The translations under genes were made by a program, and so were the position numbers. Source: Carya illinoinensis (lineage: Eukaryota > Streptophyta > Magnoliopsida > Fagales > Juglandaceae). Taken from it: 64,000 nucleotides of DNA. Under the pieces are notes generated by a model, which searched no databases, had not been told where the DNA came from, and saw nothing but the letters and a program-made list of their open reading frames with translations. Where the stretch lies: the NCBI RefSeq assembly GCF_018687715.1, contig NC_056765.1, positions 4,693,501 through 4,757,500 on the forward strand, read 5' to 3'. Of this stretch, positions 22,291 through 33,621 are shown in pieces; positions within the stretch are counted from its first letter, which is position 1, and the number at the start of each line of letters is the position of its first letter.

Positions 22291-23324
22291 CACTTGCTGT
22301 GAAAGCCTTGTTTCTTCTCTTTTCATCCAAACGGCAAGTTCTTCCTTGGCCTCCAATAAAACTTGCTCTGTGTCTTCTGAAAAACCCTCCTGGAGTTGGC
22401 TTTCTAACTATTCAATTTGAGATTCCAAGTCTTGGATCTTTGTCTCCGTATGGCCAAAAATACGACGATTCCAATCCTTTAAGACTATTTTCACTTTCTT
22501 TAACTTGGTAGCAAGGCCAAGAAGACCCATAGTCTCAATCGAAGCATTCCAAGTATCATTAACCACATCTCAAAAATTATTATGAGACACCCACATTTGC
22601 TGAAATTTAAAAGAGGAAGGACCATAGCAATTTCCCAAATTCTTGAACACAAAAGACAAAGGGGCATGATCAGAAGTTGAACGTGCCATATATTTACATA
22701 AAGCATCCGGAAAAGCACTTGCAGCCACGACATTCATTAAACATCTATCTAATTTCGACCAACTCCGAGCTAGACCCCTCTGACCATTACACCATGAGAA
22801 TTTACTCCCCACAGCTTTCATGTCAACGAAACCACAATTATCAATAAATTCATTAAATTCATCTATGGCAACTCGCAATCTCGGTCTACCACCACGATGT
22901 TCCTCCTCCCCGCGAATAATATTAAAGTCACCTAGGCATAACCAAGGTGCATTTTGGACCACATCAAGTTGTAACAATCTCCAAAGTTCCCTTCTTTCTA
23001 CATGATTACATTTAGCATACACCACAGAAATAACAACTTGCCGAGAATCCATGCTCATAGAAACAGTCACATGTTGGGCACTATAACTAATAACCGATAT
23101 TTGCAGGTCTTCTTTCCATATTAACCAAAGCTTTCCACCAACACAAAAATTAGAAAAACAGCAATCAAACTTCAACAAATGTTGCAGGCTAACCATCCTG
23201 TAATCATCAACAAAAGGCTCACTAACATTAGAAAATTCAAATGTAATTTCCTTACCAACTTACACACCCTCCTCCGAGACGTTCTGAGGCCCCGGATATT
23301 CCAGAACATAGGATTGCAGATCAT
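22291..23324 (-). pseudogene. LINE-2 ORF2: APE-type endonuclease
   Basis: ORF2 starts with ATG at 23324, whose ATGA overlaps the ORF1 stop (TGA 23323-23321). Motifs are WNIRGLRTSRRRV, WLCLGDFNIIRGEEEHRGG (about 22900-22950), SKFSWCNG, ARSWSKLDRCL and STSDHAPL (about 22670), the expected blocks of the APE-type endonuclease. Frame breaks occur near 23200 and a TGA near 22570. The linker to RT (22300-22560) is Lys/Glu-rich with further stops. Confidence 0.85.
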
Positions 23325-24184
23325 AGATTCATACGAATGGGTTTGCTAGGAACCCAGGTCAAACTTCTAAGTAAGCATCCCCCTTTAGGCAATTTCTTTC
23401 CATTTTTGGTATCACTATCCGAGAGATAGATTTTATTTTTTCCAAGGTGTTCTCCATCCTCTTTTTCTAGCTCAGACCCACAATCATCCTTACTATGCAT
23501 TCTCAAAGGTCCCACAGCCTCTTGCACCGACATGTCAACATTCTGATCATCCATAGAATTTTCTACTAACCCATTTTCATTATCCACCTCATCAATCCCT
23601 TCCTCAATCCCCTCATTACCATAATTAATAGACAACCTACGTTGGTCACTCTTTTGATTACTAACCCCCATCATAGACAAACCGAGCCCAAGAGCAATAC
23701 CATCAACACTCTCAGTAACCCCAGTATCGCCATTCAATTCCTGAAAATTTGACATATTTTCAGTTCCCATATTTGCAGCTATTAGCGAGACCACCTCTAT
23801 ATTTCCAGTCATCCCAACATCAATGTTTCCAGACATCCCAATGGTCCCTGAATCTGGCAAAACCTCCTCAGAATTTCCATTACTGCCAACTGTCCGTGAA
23901 TCATGCTCAATGTTTCCAGACATCCCCACGGTCCCTGAATCCAGCAATACCACAAGTTTCCAAACCAACGGACTGAACGTCAAGCCCCTGCTTACTAGCC
24001 AACTTCATCGAGTCCTTCATCATATTACAGTAGACAGATTTCCGAGCCTTTATATCAGGACTCGCAATAATCCCCACATCCATAATCGGCTCAATACCTG
24101 GCACCTCTTCTTTTCCAAGCTCCTCTGCCAAAACACTTGGACCATCCTCCCCTGCCTTCTCAACATTCGGCCCTACATCAAACA
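23321..24184 (-). pseudogene. LINE-2 ORF1, acidic C-terminal half with peptide repeats
   Basis: After the zinc knuckle the ORF1 product becomes acidic and repetitive. Around 23800-23950 a DSGTVGMSGNIE-like unit recurs about four times, encoded by tandem repeats with CCCTGAATCTGGC and GTTTCCAGACATCCC on the plus strand. It ends in LLRSLTWVPSKPIRMNL and the TGA at 23323-23321. One frame change lies near 23930. The repeats are not known to have a function. Confidence 0.75.
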
Positions 24185-25028
24185 AGACCCTGAGACTTCA
24201 GCTTCCAAACCAGCAACCGCTTCTCATCAGTTTTTAATTTCCAATCCATATTCATTTTTGCCCCATCCTTCCATTTACATAACTGCAAATTGTGTCCCTG
24301 CATTTTACATCTAGTACAATAGGCAGGCAGAGTTTCATATTCAATTTCAATATACCAACTCCATTCATGATTCGGGGTGCCTATCCAGATGCCACGAATT
24401 GGTGTTTTTCCAGCATCAATTTCCAAACACAATCTAGCCCTATCAGTTTTAGTAGCACACTGTGTAGCATTATCTCGGCGTAGGAAACGACCAACGGGAG
24501 CAACAATGTTTTTCAAACAAGATTCATGGAAAAATTTTGGGGGCAAGCCAGGGAGAAAGACCCATACCGGTACCGTTGCCGGCTCAACATCTTCATCAAA
24601 GTCGGGCTTCCAATGAAACCACGATAAGGCACTCCTTCAATTTCATTAGCTTCTCTAGACAACGCCTTCACAAAATTAGCTTCATTCAAAAACCGGACAA
24701 ACACATTACGGAGCTTTCGCATTGCCGAAACCACAGGCTGAGTGTCTAACCCCCATCTACTCCTTATGAAAGCCCAAATAATATCAAGAGAAGGCCTCTG
24801 CTTGAGGCTTGAGAACCTGAAAGGGGCAACCGAACATTCGATTTCCTCCTTAGAAAACACCACACAATATTCACCATCTACCAACTTAGCCGGACTGAAA
24901 GGAAGATCCACCTCCGGAAGAGGTTGCGGAGTTTGAGCCACCAACTCAGCAAGAGACCTCTGCCGCCCAGATGGCACCGATGACCCAGGAGGGGCCATGG
25001 CGGTAGCCATGGGACAAAGATAAACCAA
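24178..25028 (-). pseudogene. LINE-2 ORF1, DUF4283 and CCHC zinc knuckle
   Basis: The start is likely MATAMAPP (about 25010). DUF4283 covers about 24880-24560 (VVFSKEEIE, RPSLDIIWAFIRSRWGL, VFVRFLNEANFVKAL). A one-base frameshift near 24610 shifts to PVWVFLPGLPPKFFHESCL and RARLCLEIDAGK. The knuckle YCTRCKMQGHNLQLC at about 24300 has all four CCHC ligands, unlike LINE-1. It is an RNA-binding ORF1 protein by family analogy. Confidence 0.85.
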
Positions 25029-25070
25029 AACAACGTAGGGTTCTTTGAGAGAAAAAAAAGGGTAAAACGG

Positions 25071-27960
25071 TAAAACGGTTTTTTAATCTATTTTATTCTG
25101 TTACCTTCAGTATAAAGTAACTCTACATACTTTACATAAAACACACATTTCATTGAAAACATTACAAGGTGGAGTTTTTCTTTAAAAGCTTTACTTTCAT
25201 AAAACATTCTCACACCTTGTACATTCATTTGTAAAGAGCTTAATGATCACACAACATTCAATTTAATTGTTATCACTTTCCTTTAGCTAGTACACATTGT
25301 TATGTCCCGCGTATTGGGGTTAGCAGTCTTTTAGACTCGGATTCTGTGCGTGGTCATAGGTTGGGAATCCCTTTCAATCAGAGGTAGCATTGGGTGCACT
25401 ACTAGTACTACTTACCCAGCATTGCAATCTGTCTAGTCCTTTGGCATCATCATTTATTTAGTCATGACTGTTACGTATTTTATACATTAAAACATTTAGT
25501 CATTTCCTTTCATTTATGTAGTCATTCCATTTTCACTGCTTTCATTCATCAGTCCATTCATTTCATAAACATCATTTAAAAGTTTAAGCTTGAATCTCAA
25601 CATTTAAAACATCCTTCAAAGCATAAGCATCATCTTAAACATTAGTTCATAGCATCCTTAAACCTCAGTTCATGGAATCATTTAAAATCAATAGCGTCAT
25701 TTAAGAATACACTTTCATTGCGTCACTTCAAATATCATTAAAAGCATTAAGCATAAACATTAACATTTCACTTAGTGGAACATAAGTTCAATAGGTACTA
25801 CATATAACATCCATTCACATGTATACAACTTATTAGTTTGGGTGCATAAACAAGGGTTGCCAAAGAAGGCTATTACATATATATACACCTTTAAACATTA
25901 ATACATAGCATACTTTCATAAAACATCATTTCAGTCATTTCATAAAGCATCATAAAGAGAAAATTTCATTTTCATTTCATATCATTTAGAAAATTCTTTT
26001 AAAGTATGAACATAATACTTACCTGGATTTCATGCTATACTCATTTCATGCAGTTCATTCATGTGCGTGTCAGATGGCAACCTACATAACCAACTAAAAC
26101 TTAGAAAATACACAAACTACTTCTTGACTTATACTTCCTTCGTCTAGACACACTCTTTCATCCAATTTCTTCTTCTATGGTTTCTTTAGCATGTTTCCAA
26201 ATCATCCGAATTGTAACTTTTGACTCATTTGAGGTTACTTTTCAAACACATAGCCTCCCACTTCATGTTCTTACCCCTCAATTGAACTTCCTTGATTCAC
26301 TTTAAAAGCTAAGACACATTATCAGCTTCATCATTTTCTCTATCTGCTGAACCATCCAGTATGATGTATAACTTGGACCAACCAAGTTACACATCTTAAC
26401 CTTTGCCAATACATATATCCCTTCCTTCATTCATGCATAATCTAACCAACACTTCCTTGTAATCTTAACCATGCTTAATACACAACTTTAAGCCAACCTT
26501 GAGGCTTAAACATTATATACTCATGCTTAGGACAGAATATCCATTACATATGGTAAATTTGTTCATCACATGAATTCAACCAATTTATACATGTACCTCA
26601 CCCCTTTTATCACCTAAGATCAACTTATAATTTGCTAAAATGTCCACTTATTTAAACAAGTTTCATACACCCTGACATCAACTCCCAACTCAGATCCATT
26701 GGCTTAACACTTCACTCAACCTGTCCAACTAGTTAGCTCATCCTGACACTTCACTTGACTCACATGGCATATGACCACATCATGGTTCCGCCACATTCAA
26801 TCACTTTACACAATACTTCAAAATACATGGCTCATCCCAACCTTCAAGTGGTATCTTTTCACTTCACAAACGGCGTAGTGATCACATCACCGCGCACAAC
26901 ACCTTCACATCATAACCTCCGTCACTTCATATTACACAAACACATCACAAATCCACACCTAATCCCATCACTTCATAGCATACTGCCACATCACCAACTC
27001 TATCACACGGCGCAACGCCCTGTCACTCCACACTAGTTGCAGCCGCAACACTACACTATAGTGCTCAATACAACTGCACAACCACATAACACACTTCACA
27101 ACTGCATAACCATCCCAACACTTCACAAAGCATGACCACAACACAACTTGACATCACAAAAAACTCTGTTCACAGTCTACAATTTACAAGACACCATTCA
27201 TAATACAAACACAGTGCACCAAACAACATTTTACAACACAAATTAACTTTATAATAAAATCAATCATCAAGGAAAAATGGATAGAAATTATACCATGTTG
27301 AAATCGTCATATCACTTGCTACTCATCATGATCTCGTAGTGGCAACTACATAGGTACAAGGAGGAGCTGAGTTGGGGCTTGGTGGTCAGTGTCGTGACCT
27401 TAAAACAGGGCTGTTGGGCTACAATGGAGGCTGGTCATGGCTGAGGAGATTAGCAAGGGAGGTGGAGAGGGGTGATCCATGGCTGGGCTTGGCCATGCAC
27501 GGTGGTGAGGGGTGGTGCGTGGGTGTTGGAGGCCGAAAGAGAGAAGAATCAAAGGTAAACCCTTTGTTGGCTAGGGCACAGTGTTGTTGGGGCTGGGTCT
27601 CAGGGCTAACCCAGGTGGCCATGGGTGGTGATGGCATGGGGGTTGCTCATGGTTGTGAAGCACCAAATCGAGTGAGATCCGTGAGGGAGGGAGGAAGGGA
27701 GAGGCGTGGGGCCTGCTGGATTGGCGAATGGGGGTGGCTCGACTTTCGAGAAGGCCCATGGTGGCCCAATGCTGGGATTTGGATTGAGCTGCTGTAGTGT
27801 GCGGCGTGTGGCATTGGAGGAAGCCCTAGGGAGAGAAAGAGGCTCGATGGCTAGGCTTGACGACAAGCTCGTAAGCCACTCACAGTGGTGCAGTGACAGT
27901 GTGGTGGAGGTAAACCAATGGGGAAAAGAGAATGGGGGAATCAACATGGCTTCAACTTGG

Positions 27961-28045
<85 letters not shown>

Positions 28046-28727
28046 CCATGGGGGGGAATCACCGATGAGGCCATGGGGGTTGTGTTGTCGACCGATGATG
28101 GGTTAAGTTGCGGCAGCGTCATGGTGGGCGTGGAGGAAAAAGGAATCAGGGAGAGAGAAAGGGGGATGGCTGGGCATGGGAGGAGAAAGAAAAAGGAAAA
28201 AATGAGGGATCTAGGATTTTAATCTAGACCCTTCATTCTATGGTTCATAATTTGATCTAAGGGTAGAGGTTTAAACACTTAAAAATAAGTTAAATAAATA
28301 ATAGGTAGATGAAATAAAATGCAATGGGACTAAATAAAAAATCAAACTTTGTTTCATAAATCCCAAAATACTATTTTTCATCATAAAATAAAATAATGAA
28401 GTTCTCTAAATATTTTTAAGAGAAATAAATCCATCAAAATAATAGAGTTTTTAATATAATAATGAATATCACGTAATATTCTTAATGAAATAAAATCATT
28501 TAAATAAAATAATTTTCTAAACTATATTATTTTCAAAAACATTAGACTTGGTTCAATAATACCAAAAATACCACTCTTTAAAATAATTTTTGACTTTTAA
28601 AATATTTCGAGCACTTTACAACACTAGGCTCCTTTTAAAATCACCTACTAACTTTAAACACACAACTTCGATATTTAAAATGTGTAGAGACTTGTGACCA
28701 ATTGAGAGAAAAATGAGTGGTTAGTCA
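25071..28727. other. Right part of the CATAG-flanked insertion, non-coding
   Basis: A long AT-rich stretch full of TTCATTT/CATTTAAAA motifs (25300-27300) precedes a GC-rich block (27360-28190) with a long GA repeat. AT-rich DNA with many AAATAATAAA-like words then runs to 28727. Open frames in the GC-rich block show no family and run through the microsatellite, so I do not call them genes. Confidence 0.6.
27965..28043. repeat. (GA)n microsatellite
   Basis: 79 bases of uninterrupted GA/AG dinucleotide repeat in a GC-rich setting. It creates long artificial Arg-Glu and Leu-Ser reading frames on the two strands. Confidence 0.98.
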
Positions 28728-29276
28728 CATAGTCCACACAAGAAAATCTTTCATAATCTTCCAAGAAAAGCTTTCCATTAGTTAACGTTACAAATCAACT
28801 AAATTTTTCAAAGAGGGCAAAAGTAAAACGTATAGAGTGGCACCTAATGGCAAAGAAATCCCTTTTTATTATGTGACTTTGGAGAGTGGAGAAGATAAGG
28901 CGACATGTACATGCTATATGTTTGAGTTTATGGGAATTCTCTATAGGCAAATCCTATATGTACTTGGCAAGAAATGAAAAAAAGATAGTTTGCCACAAAA
29001 CTATGTTCTAGAAAGATGGATTGTCAATGCGAAGAGTCAACCTATTCTTGAGACATACCCTATCCCGAAGGGCATGTAATATCACAAGATGATCTGGTAA
29101 TGAGAAAAAGCAAGTTAATGATGCAATTTTATGATATTGCAAAACTTGAGTCACAGTCAACAGAAAACTCAACCACCTCTCGCTTTCCTTAGACAAGGTC
29201 CATAAAGAGCTACTTTTGAAGGAAAAACATAGCAATATTCATGATACACGAGTCGAAGTAATGTCCGTTATACTCT
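28728..29276 (+). pseudogene. FAR1-type transposase, SWIM zinc-finger and C-terminal piece
   Basis: It resumes with HTRKSFIIFQEKL, then GKSKTYRVAPNGKE and a SWIM-type motif (CTCYMFEFMGIL, about 28905-28945). The third and fourth ligands of that motif are Tyr and Gln instead of Cys and His, so it is degenerate. The tail RKSKLMMQFYDIA and DKVHKELLLKEK matches the usual C-terminus of FAR1/Jittery-type transposases. One frameshift lies at about 29165 and the stop is at 29276. Terminal inverted repeats of the element were not identified. Confidence 0.75.
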
Positions 29277-29491
29277 AAAATTTTGGAATACATAAAAATT
29301 ATAGCATAAATCACAATAAAAAACAACCATGATGTTAACAACGCTTTCAAGTTTTCCCTTATACTTCTTCTCCATTACTTTATATTTGGCTTGTTCGATC
29401 ATTACATGTTCATGAAGTAACCTCTCATTCCTTTCAATGAGCTAAACTCTTAGACCGACTAGCACCATAAAAATAAGACTAAAATTCTACT
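29277..29491 (-). other. Flank with a short coiled-coil-like frame
   Basis: The minus strand of about 29340-29445 reads LIERNERLLHEHVMIEQAK and onward, a charged coiled-coil-like stretch bounded by stops. It may be a remnant of an exon, but I cannot assign it. It ends at the CTACT target duplication of the next element. Confidence 0.3.
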
Positions 29492-30196
29492 TGTGAGGGG
29501 GTAAAATAATGAGGCCTAAGACCAGGCTCAGCCCACCATGCCATCAATAGAGGACAAAAGGAGGGGGTCAGGAGGTCAAGAGGTAAGGGGTGTCAGGGAT
29601 GTAAGGGGGGCAGGAGGGGTTGGAAGGCAGGGTATGGAAGTGTGTCAGGAGGCTAGGAAATATCAAGAGAAAGTGGGGAGAGGAAGAGATGATCAGGCAC
29701 GCAAAACAGGCTCGGCCTTACCACTGTAGGGGGCACGCGGGAAAAGGGACCAAATAAAAAAGGGATGTCTAGATCACTATCAAGCATCTTCTTTTGCTTC
29801 TTCTTCAACTTCCTTTTCTTCTTCAACCTTTGGACAAGGAGCTTGAGCGAATGTGTTTTTCTCCAGCAAATACACCTGAGGTCACCATTGTACAGTGAGA
29901 AATGAGATATCATGAGTGATTGTAAATAAGAATATCATAGTGGATTTCTCCTCCTCAAACGCCCGTAGACGTAGGCATTATGCTGAACTATGTAAATCCA
30001 TGTGTTCATCTATTTTTATTTCTCTGCACCTGCTTTCATTTCACTACCATGGATATACGCACCAACACCATAGAGCCACATCGGATTGTTGCTGAGGGCA
30101 CCAAACCACATCGATTGAGGCTCGAATCATCATGGTCGGCTGGGAATGACTCTTTTCCTCATTGTGGCTTGTTGTGTGATTTTTAGAGCATTAACA
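29492..30196 (+). repeat. Left LTR of the LARD-like element
   Basis: 705 bp. It begins with a G-rich stretch of AGGxGGTCAGGAGG-like units (29550-29690), then a pyrimidine-rich tract, then CCGTAGACGTAGGCATTATG, a motif common near the end of plant LTRs. It ends TTTTTAGAGCATTAACA. Confidence 0.85.
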
Positions 30197-32897
30197 GTGG
30201 CAGCGTTAGTTGGATCTGATTTACGCTCTAAGCTGAAGGTGGGAGAATGATGATTTTTTGATGTGCTGAATAAATCTCTAAATGAACGAAGGAAGCCTTC
30301 TCCAAATAAGTACTCCCAACTTTATTGCTCTTATTTTTATTAACAATACCATTGCAAAAATCAGGTGAGTAAACTCTACAGCACCCATATAGTTGATAAC
30401 ACCGAATGCTTAAAGCCTTGCACATGGCATTTGCAGCTTAAGTGACCAGGCTACTCGTCTTCCCGACCTAGGGTTGTGGTTATATTCGAAACACTTGCAC
30501 ATGGCACATGCACTAGTGGTGAAGTATTGTGTACTTAGGTGCACAGTACCACACAAATCAGTGTGCACTTATGTGCATAGCACCATGCATGCCAAACCAC
30601 ATAGGGCACAGACACAATATAAGGGCATGCATGTCCACTGTACATGGCACACACAATGCCATACATAATGCGCCATAAGTGCATGGGCAACGTGTATCAA
30701 GAGGCTCACAAACTCCAACTGCAGCCATAGTTGCCTCGCCGGCAATCACCAAGTGGACCGCTGGTAACTTTTGGCTCTGCTGCTATGGCCCCTATCCTCG
30801 GGGCTGTGAACAGTGCCCCATGTGCCTCTCGCCTTGCACACAGGGCAGTAGCATGGCCTGGCATGGTGCAGTTCAGGCGGAGGCTCCTGCAGTCCGCCGG
30901 TGTTGTATGGCTTCATTAGTGGGATCCCTGACACCCTCGGCTAGCACGGGGTGGCCAACGAACGTGCACACAACCAAAAGGCTTGCACCTGGAGTTGCCC
31001 GATTGATGGTCACCATGTGGACTGTCGGCAGTCTTTGGCTCAACCACTCTAGCCCCCATCCACGGGGGCTGTTGATTACCTACCCCGTGTGCACCTTGTT
31101 GTGCACACGGGACAACAGTCCACCCCAACCATGGCACGATATGGAAAAGCTGCCGACGGCCACCTTGGCCGGTGTTATTTGTCTACACGGATGTGGTCCT
31201 TGACCACCATGGCTAGTGCGCGAGTGCTTTGGCCATTGCTCACACACTTCGTGGCCTTGGCCCTAGAAAATACCCACTACTTGGACTCACCTCACTTGCA
31301 AGGAAAAGACCCACTGTTCAGGGCTCCACCGCTTAGGAAATGTCCATTGCTTGAGAAGCACTGCTTAAGATGCCCATGACTCCTCTGCCTAGGACTTGCT
31401 TGACTTGAGAAGCAAGGCTCAGGACTCCATGGCTCAGGAAGCACGACTCAAGACTCCACATCTTAGGAAAGGCCTACAGCTTGGGAAGCATTGCTCGGGA
31501 TCCCTAGTATTTACTCAGCTCAGGAACTTGCTCGGGAGTCATCAACTCGGGATTCACCCCATCTTCTCAAGAAACCCATACCCGAGACAGACCCTTACTT
31601 GCTCTAGAAGCTCAGCTCGGGATAGGCCTTCACTTGCTCAGGAAGCTTGACTTAGGACAAACCTTCATCTGCTTAGGAAACTTAGCTCAGGCAGACCTCA
31701 TTAGCATAGGACTCCTCTGCTTAGGAAAGCCACAGCGCAAGACTCACAACACTACTCAAGTCATCTGCACAGGAAATCTTCCTGGAGAAGACAGCTCAAG
31801 TCAACTTAGGAAACACTGCTTAGGAACAGAACTTGGGGCACTAGAACACTGCCCAAGTCATCTGCATAGGAAATCCTGCTCAGGAACATAGCTAAAGTCA
31901 GCTTGGGAAACACTGCTCCGAAACACAGCTCAAAAGAGACTACATTGCTTGGGAAAGTCTCATTTGCTCTGGAAAGGCTCCTCAGCATAGGAAAGCTTGC
32001 ACTGCTCGAACTCATCTGCTTTGACTCACCTTCTCTACTTGAAACCCACCAGCTCGGATAGTACTCCCTTGCACAGGACGCACCTCTCAGCTAGAGCTAC
32101 TGCTCAGTGTGGGCACCACCTCAGGTCATCTGCTCGGCCAGGACAACTTGCTTGGCACTAATGCATACGGGCACATAGAATCTCCGTCATTGCTGAAGCA
32201 TGACAACCTACAGGCCTCACTGGCACGTCTTCTACCTTCGCCACACTTTGGTAGAGCAATTCAACAAAGCCGAGTCCCTAAACTCACGGCAAGGTCAAGG
32301 CTGGGCCCAGAGCATCTCGAGCTTCACCCTCATTGCCATTTGGATATAAGTCTCTAGATTTACAGAGCCGCATGACCAAGAAAATTCGAGTCCATAAACT
32401 CACCACAGGTTAAGGCCAAGTCTCTAGATTCACCGATCTCCCGTTCAACAAATTAGGGGTCAAGGCTTCGTGACCAAGAAAATTCGAGTTGCTTGACTCG
32501 TCACAGGTGAAGGCTCCAAGCTACACAGTCGACCATATCTCCTGCCCACCTCGCCAAGACAAGCTACGCGCTTGCACTCTATGTGGTCGAGCTTATCTCT
32601 CGCTCACCTTGCTAAGACAAGCCCTGCACTTGCGCATTATGTGGTCGAGCTTATCTCCTGCTCGTCTCGATAAGACAAGCCTAGCGCTTTCACATTATGT
32701 GATTGAGTCTATCTCTCTCCTAATCCATGCTCAGAAATATTTACTGCTCATGCAAGAGGAACAAATGAATAGGGATCGACCCCTTGAACTTATTTCCATA
32801 CTTACATGGGTAAACCAGCTCGATTGCATTTTTTTACCTTTGAAGATTATCAAGTTCATCTTTTTGGAGCAAATTTCCCTTAAGAATCGCGGGGTAC
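30197..32897. other. Internal region of the LARD-like element, repeat-rich, no gag or pol
   Basis: No conserved protein is found. Structure: two diverged tandem copies of about 264 bp at about 30690-31220, a field of degenerate CTTGCTCAGGAAAGC-like units at 31280-32110, and a ~60-bp unit (TGGTCGAGCTTATCTC, then AAGACAAGC) repeated about three times at 32520-32715. The 174-codon open frame at 30679-31203 lies in the tandem duplication and is not conserved between its copies. Confidence 0.7.
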
Positions 32898-33621
32898 TAT
32901 GAGGGGATAAAATAATGAGACCCAAGACCAAGCCCAACCCACCAAGCCATCACTAGAAGACACATGGGAAGAAGGGGGTTAGGAGGTCAGGAGGTATGGG
33001 GTGTCAGGGAGGTAAGGGGGTAGGGGGCTCAGAAGGCAAGGTAGGGGGTGTTAGGGAGGTCAGCGAGTGTGTTAGGAGGCAAGGGGATGTCAGGAGAAAG
33101 TAGGAAAAGGAAGAGACGACCAGATACTCAAAACAGTCTCATCCTTACCACTATAGGGGCACGTGGGAAAAGGGACCAAATAAAAAGGGGACATCCAGAC
33201 CACTGCTGAGGATCTTCTTCTGCTTCCTTTTCTTCTTCAACTCCCCATAAACCTTTGGACAAGGAGCTCGAGCGAAGTTGTTTTACTCCGGCAAATAAGC
33301 CTAAGGTCACCATTGTATAGTGAGAAATGAGAGACCATGAGTGACTGTAAACAAGAATATTATAGTGAATTTCTCCTCCTCAAACATCTGTGGACGTAGG
33401 CATTATGTCGAACCACATAAACTCATGTGTTCATCTATTTTTTATTTCTCTACACTTACTTTCTTTTCACTACCATGGATGTATGTGCTGACAACATATA
33501 GCTGCACCTGATCACTGTCGGGAGAACCAAACCACACCAATCAAGGCCTGAATTGTCATGGTGGGCTGAGAATAACTCTTCTCCCATTCCAGCATGCTAT
33601 GCAATTTTTAGAGCATCAACA
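32898..33621 (+). repeat. Right LTR of the LARD-like element
   Basis: 724 bp, colinear with 29492-30196 over its whole length, including the G-rich start and the GGACGTAGGCATTATG motif. It ends TTTTTAGAGCATCAACA. Confidence 0.85.

Larger units (their letters stand above)
18933..25070 (-). mobile_element. LINE-2: nearly full-length L1-type LINE with RNase H
   Basis: It is oriented right to left. ORF1 begins at about 25010 and ORF2 at 23324; the 3' untranslated region (19200-18941) ends in a short A-tail, seen as T8 at 18933-18940. All domains expected of a plant L1-clade LINE are present in order: DUF4283, CCHC, APE endonuclease, RT, zf-RVT and RNase H. It is inactive because of several frameshifts and stops. 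I could not recognise a target duplication. Confidence 0.85.
18521..28727. mobile_element. LTR-type non-coding insertion (probable large solo LTR), TSD CATAG, containing LINE-2
   Basis: The insertion starts TGTAATGCTC and ends GGTTAGTCA. It is flanked by CATAG at 18516-18520 and 28728-28732, and removing it restores ELAIV-HTRKSFIIFQE in the FAR1-type frame. Without LINE-2 it is about 4.05 kb of non-coding DNA. Its first 400 bp are not repeated near its right end, so it looks like one long LTR rather than two LTRs with an internal region. The TGTAATGC start resembles the TGTAACGC start of some long Ty3 LTRs (Tekay/Del type), which is only a hint. Confidence 0.7.
29492..33621 (+). mobile_element. 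Non-coding LTR retrotransposon derivative (LARD-like), TSD CTACT/CTACC
   Basis: Two related direct repeats (29492-30196 and 32898-33621) flank a 2.7-kb internal part without gag or pol. The 5-bp flanks are CTACT (29487-29491) and CTACC (33622-33626), one mismatch. The left repeat starts TGTGAGGGGGT and ends ATTAACA; the right repeat starts TATGAGGGGAT and ends ATCAACA. The two LTRs have diverged by many substitutions and indels, so the insertion is old. Confidence 0.85.

Noticed and set aside
20201..24936. Plus-strand open frames inside LINE-2
   Set aside because: They are antisense shadows of LINE-2 ORF1 and ORF2, whose minus-strand motifs are clear.
27372..28222. Long open frames on both strands in a GC-rich block
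   Set aside because: They run into and through the (GA)n microsatellite, lack any family signature and lie inside a non-coding LTR-type insertion.
30679..31203. 174-codon open frame with cysteine-rich translation
   Set aside because: It spans a diverged tandem duplication in the LARD-like element; the two repeat copies do not encode similar peptides in this frame.
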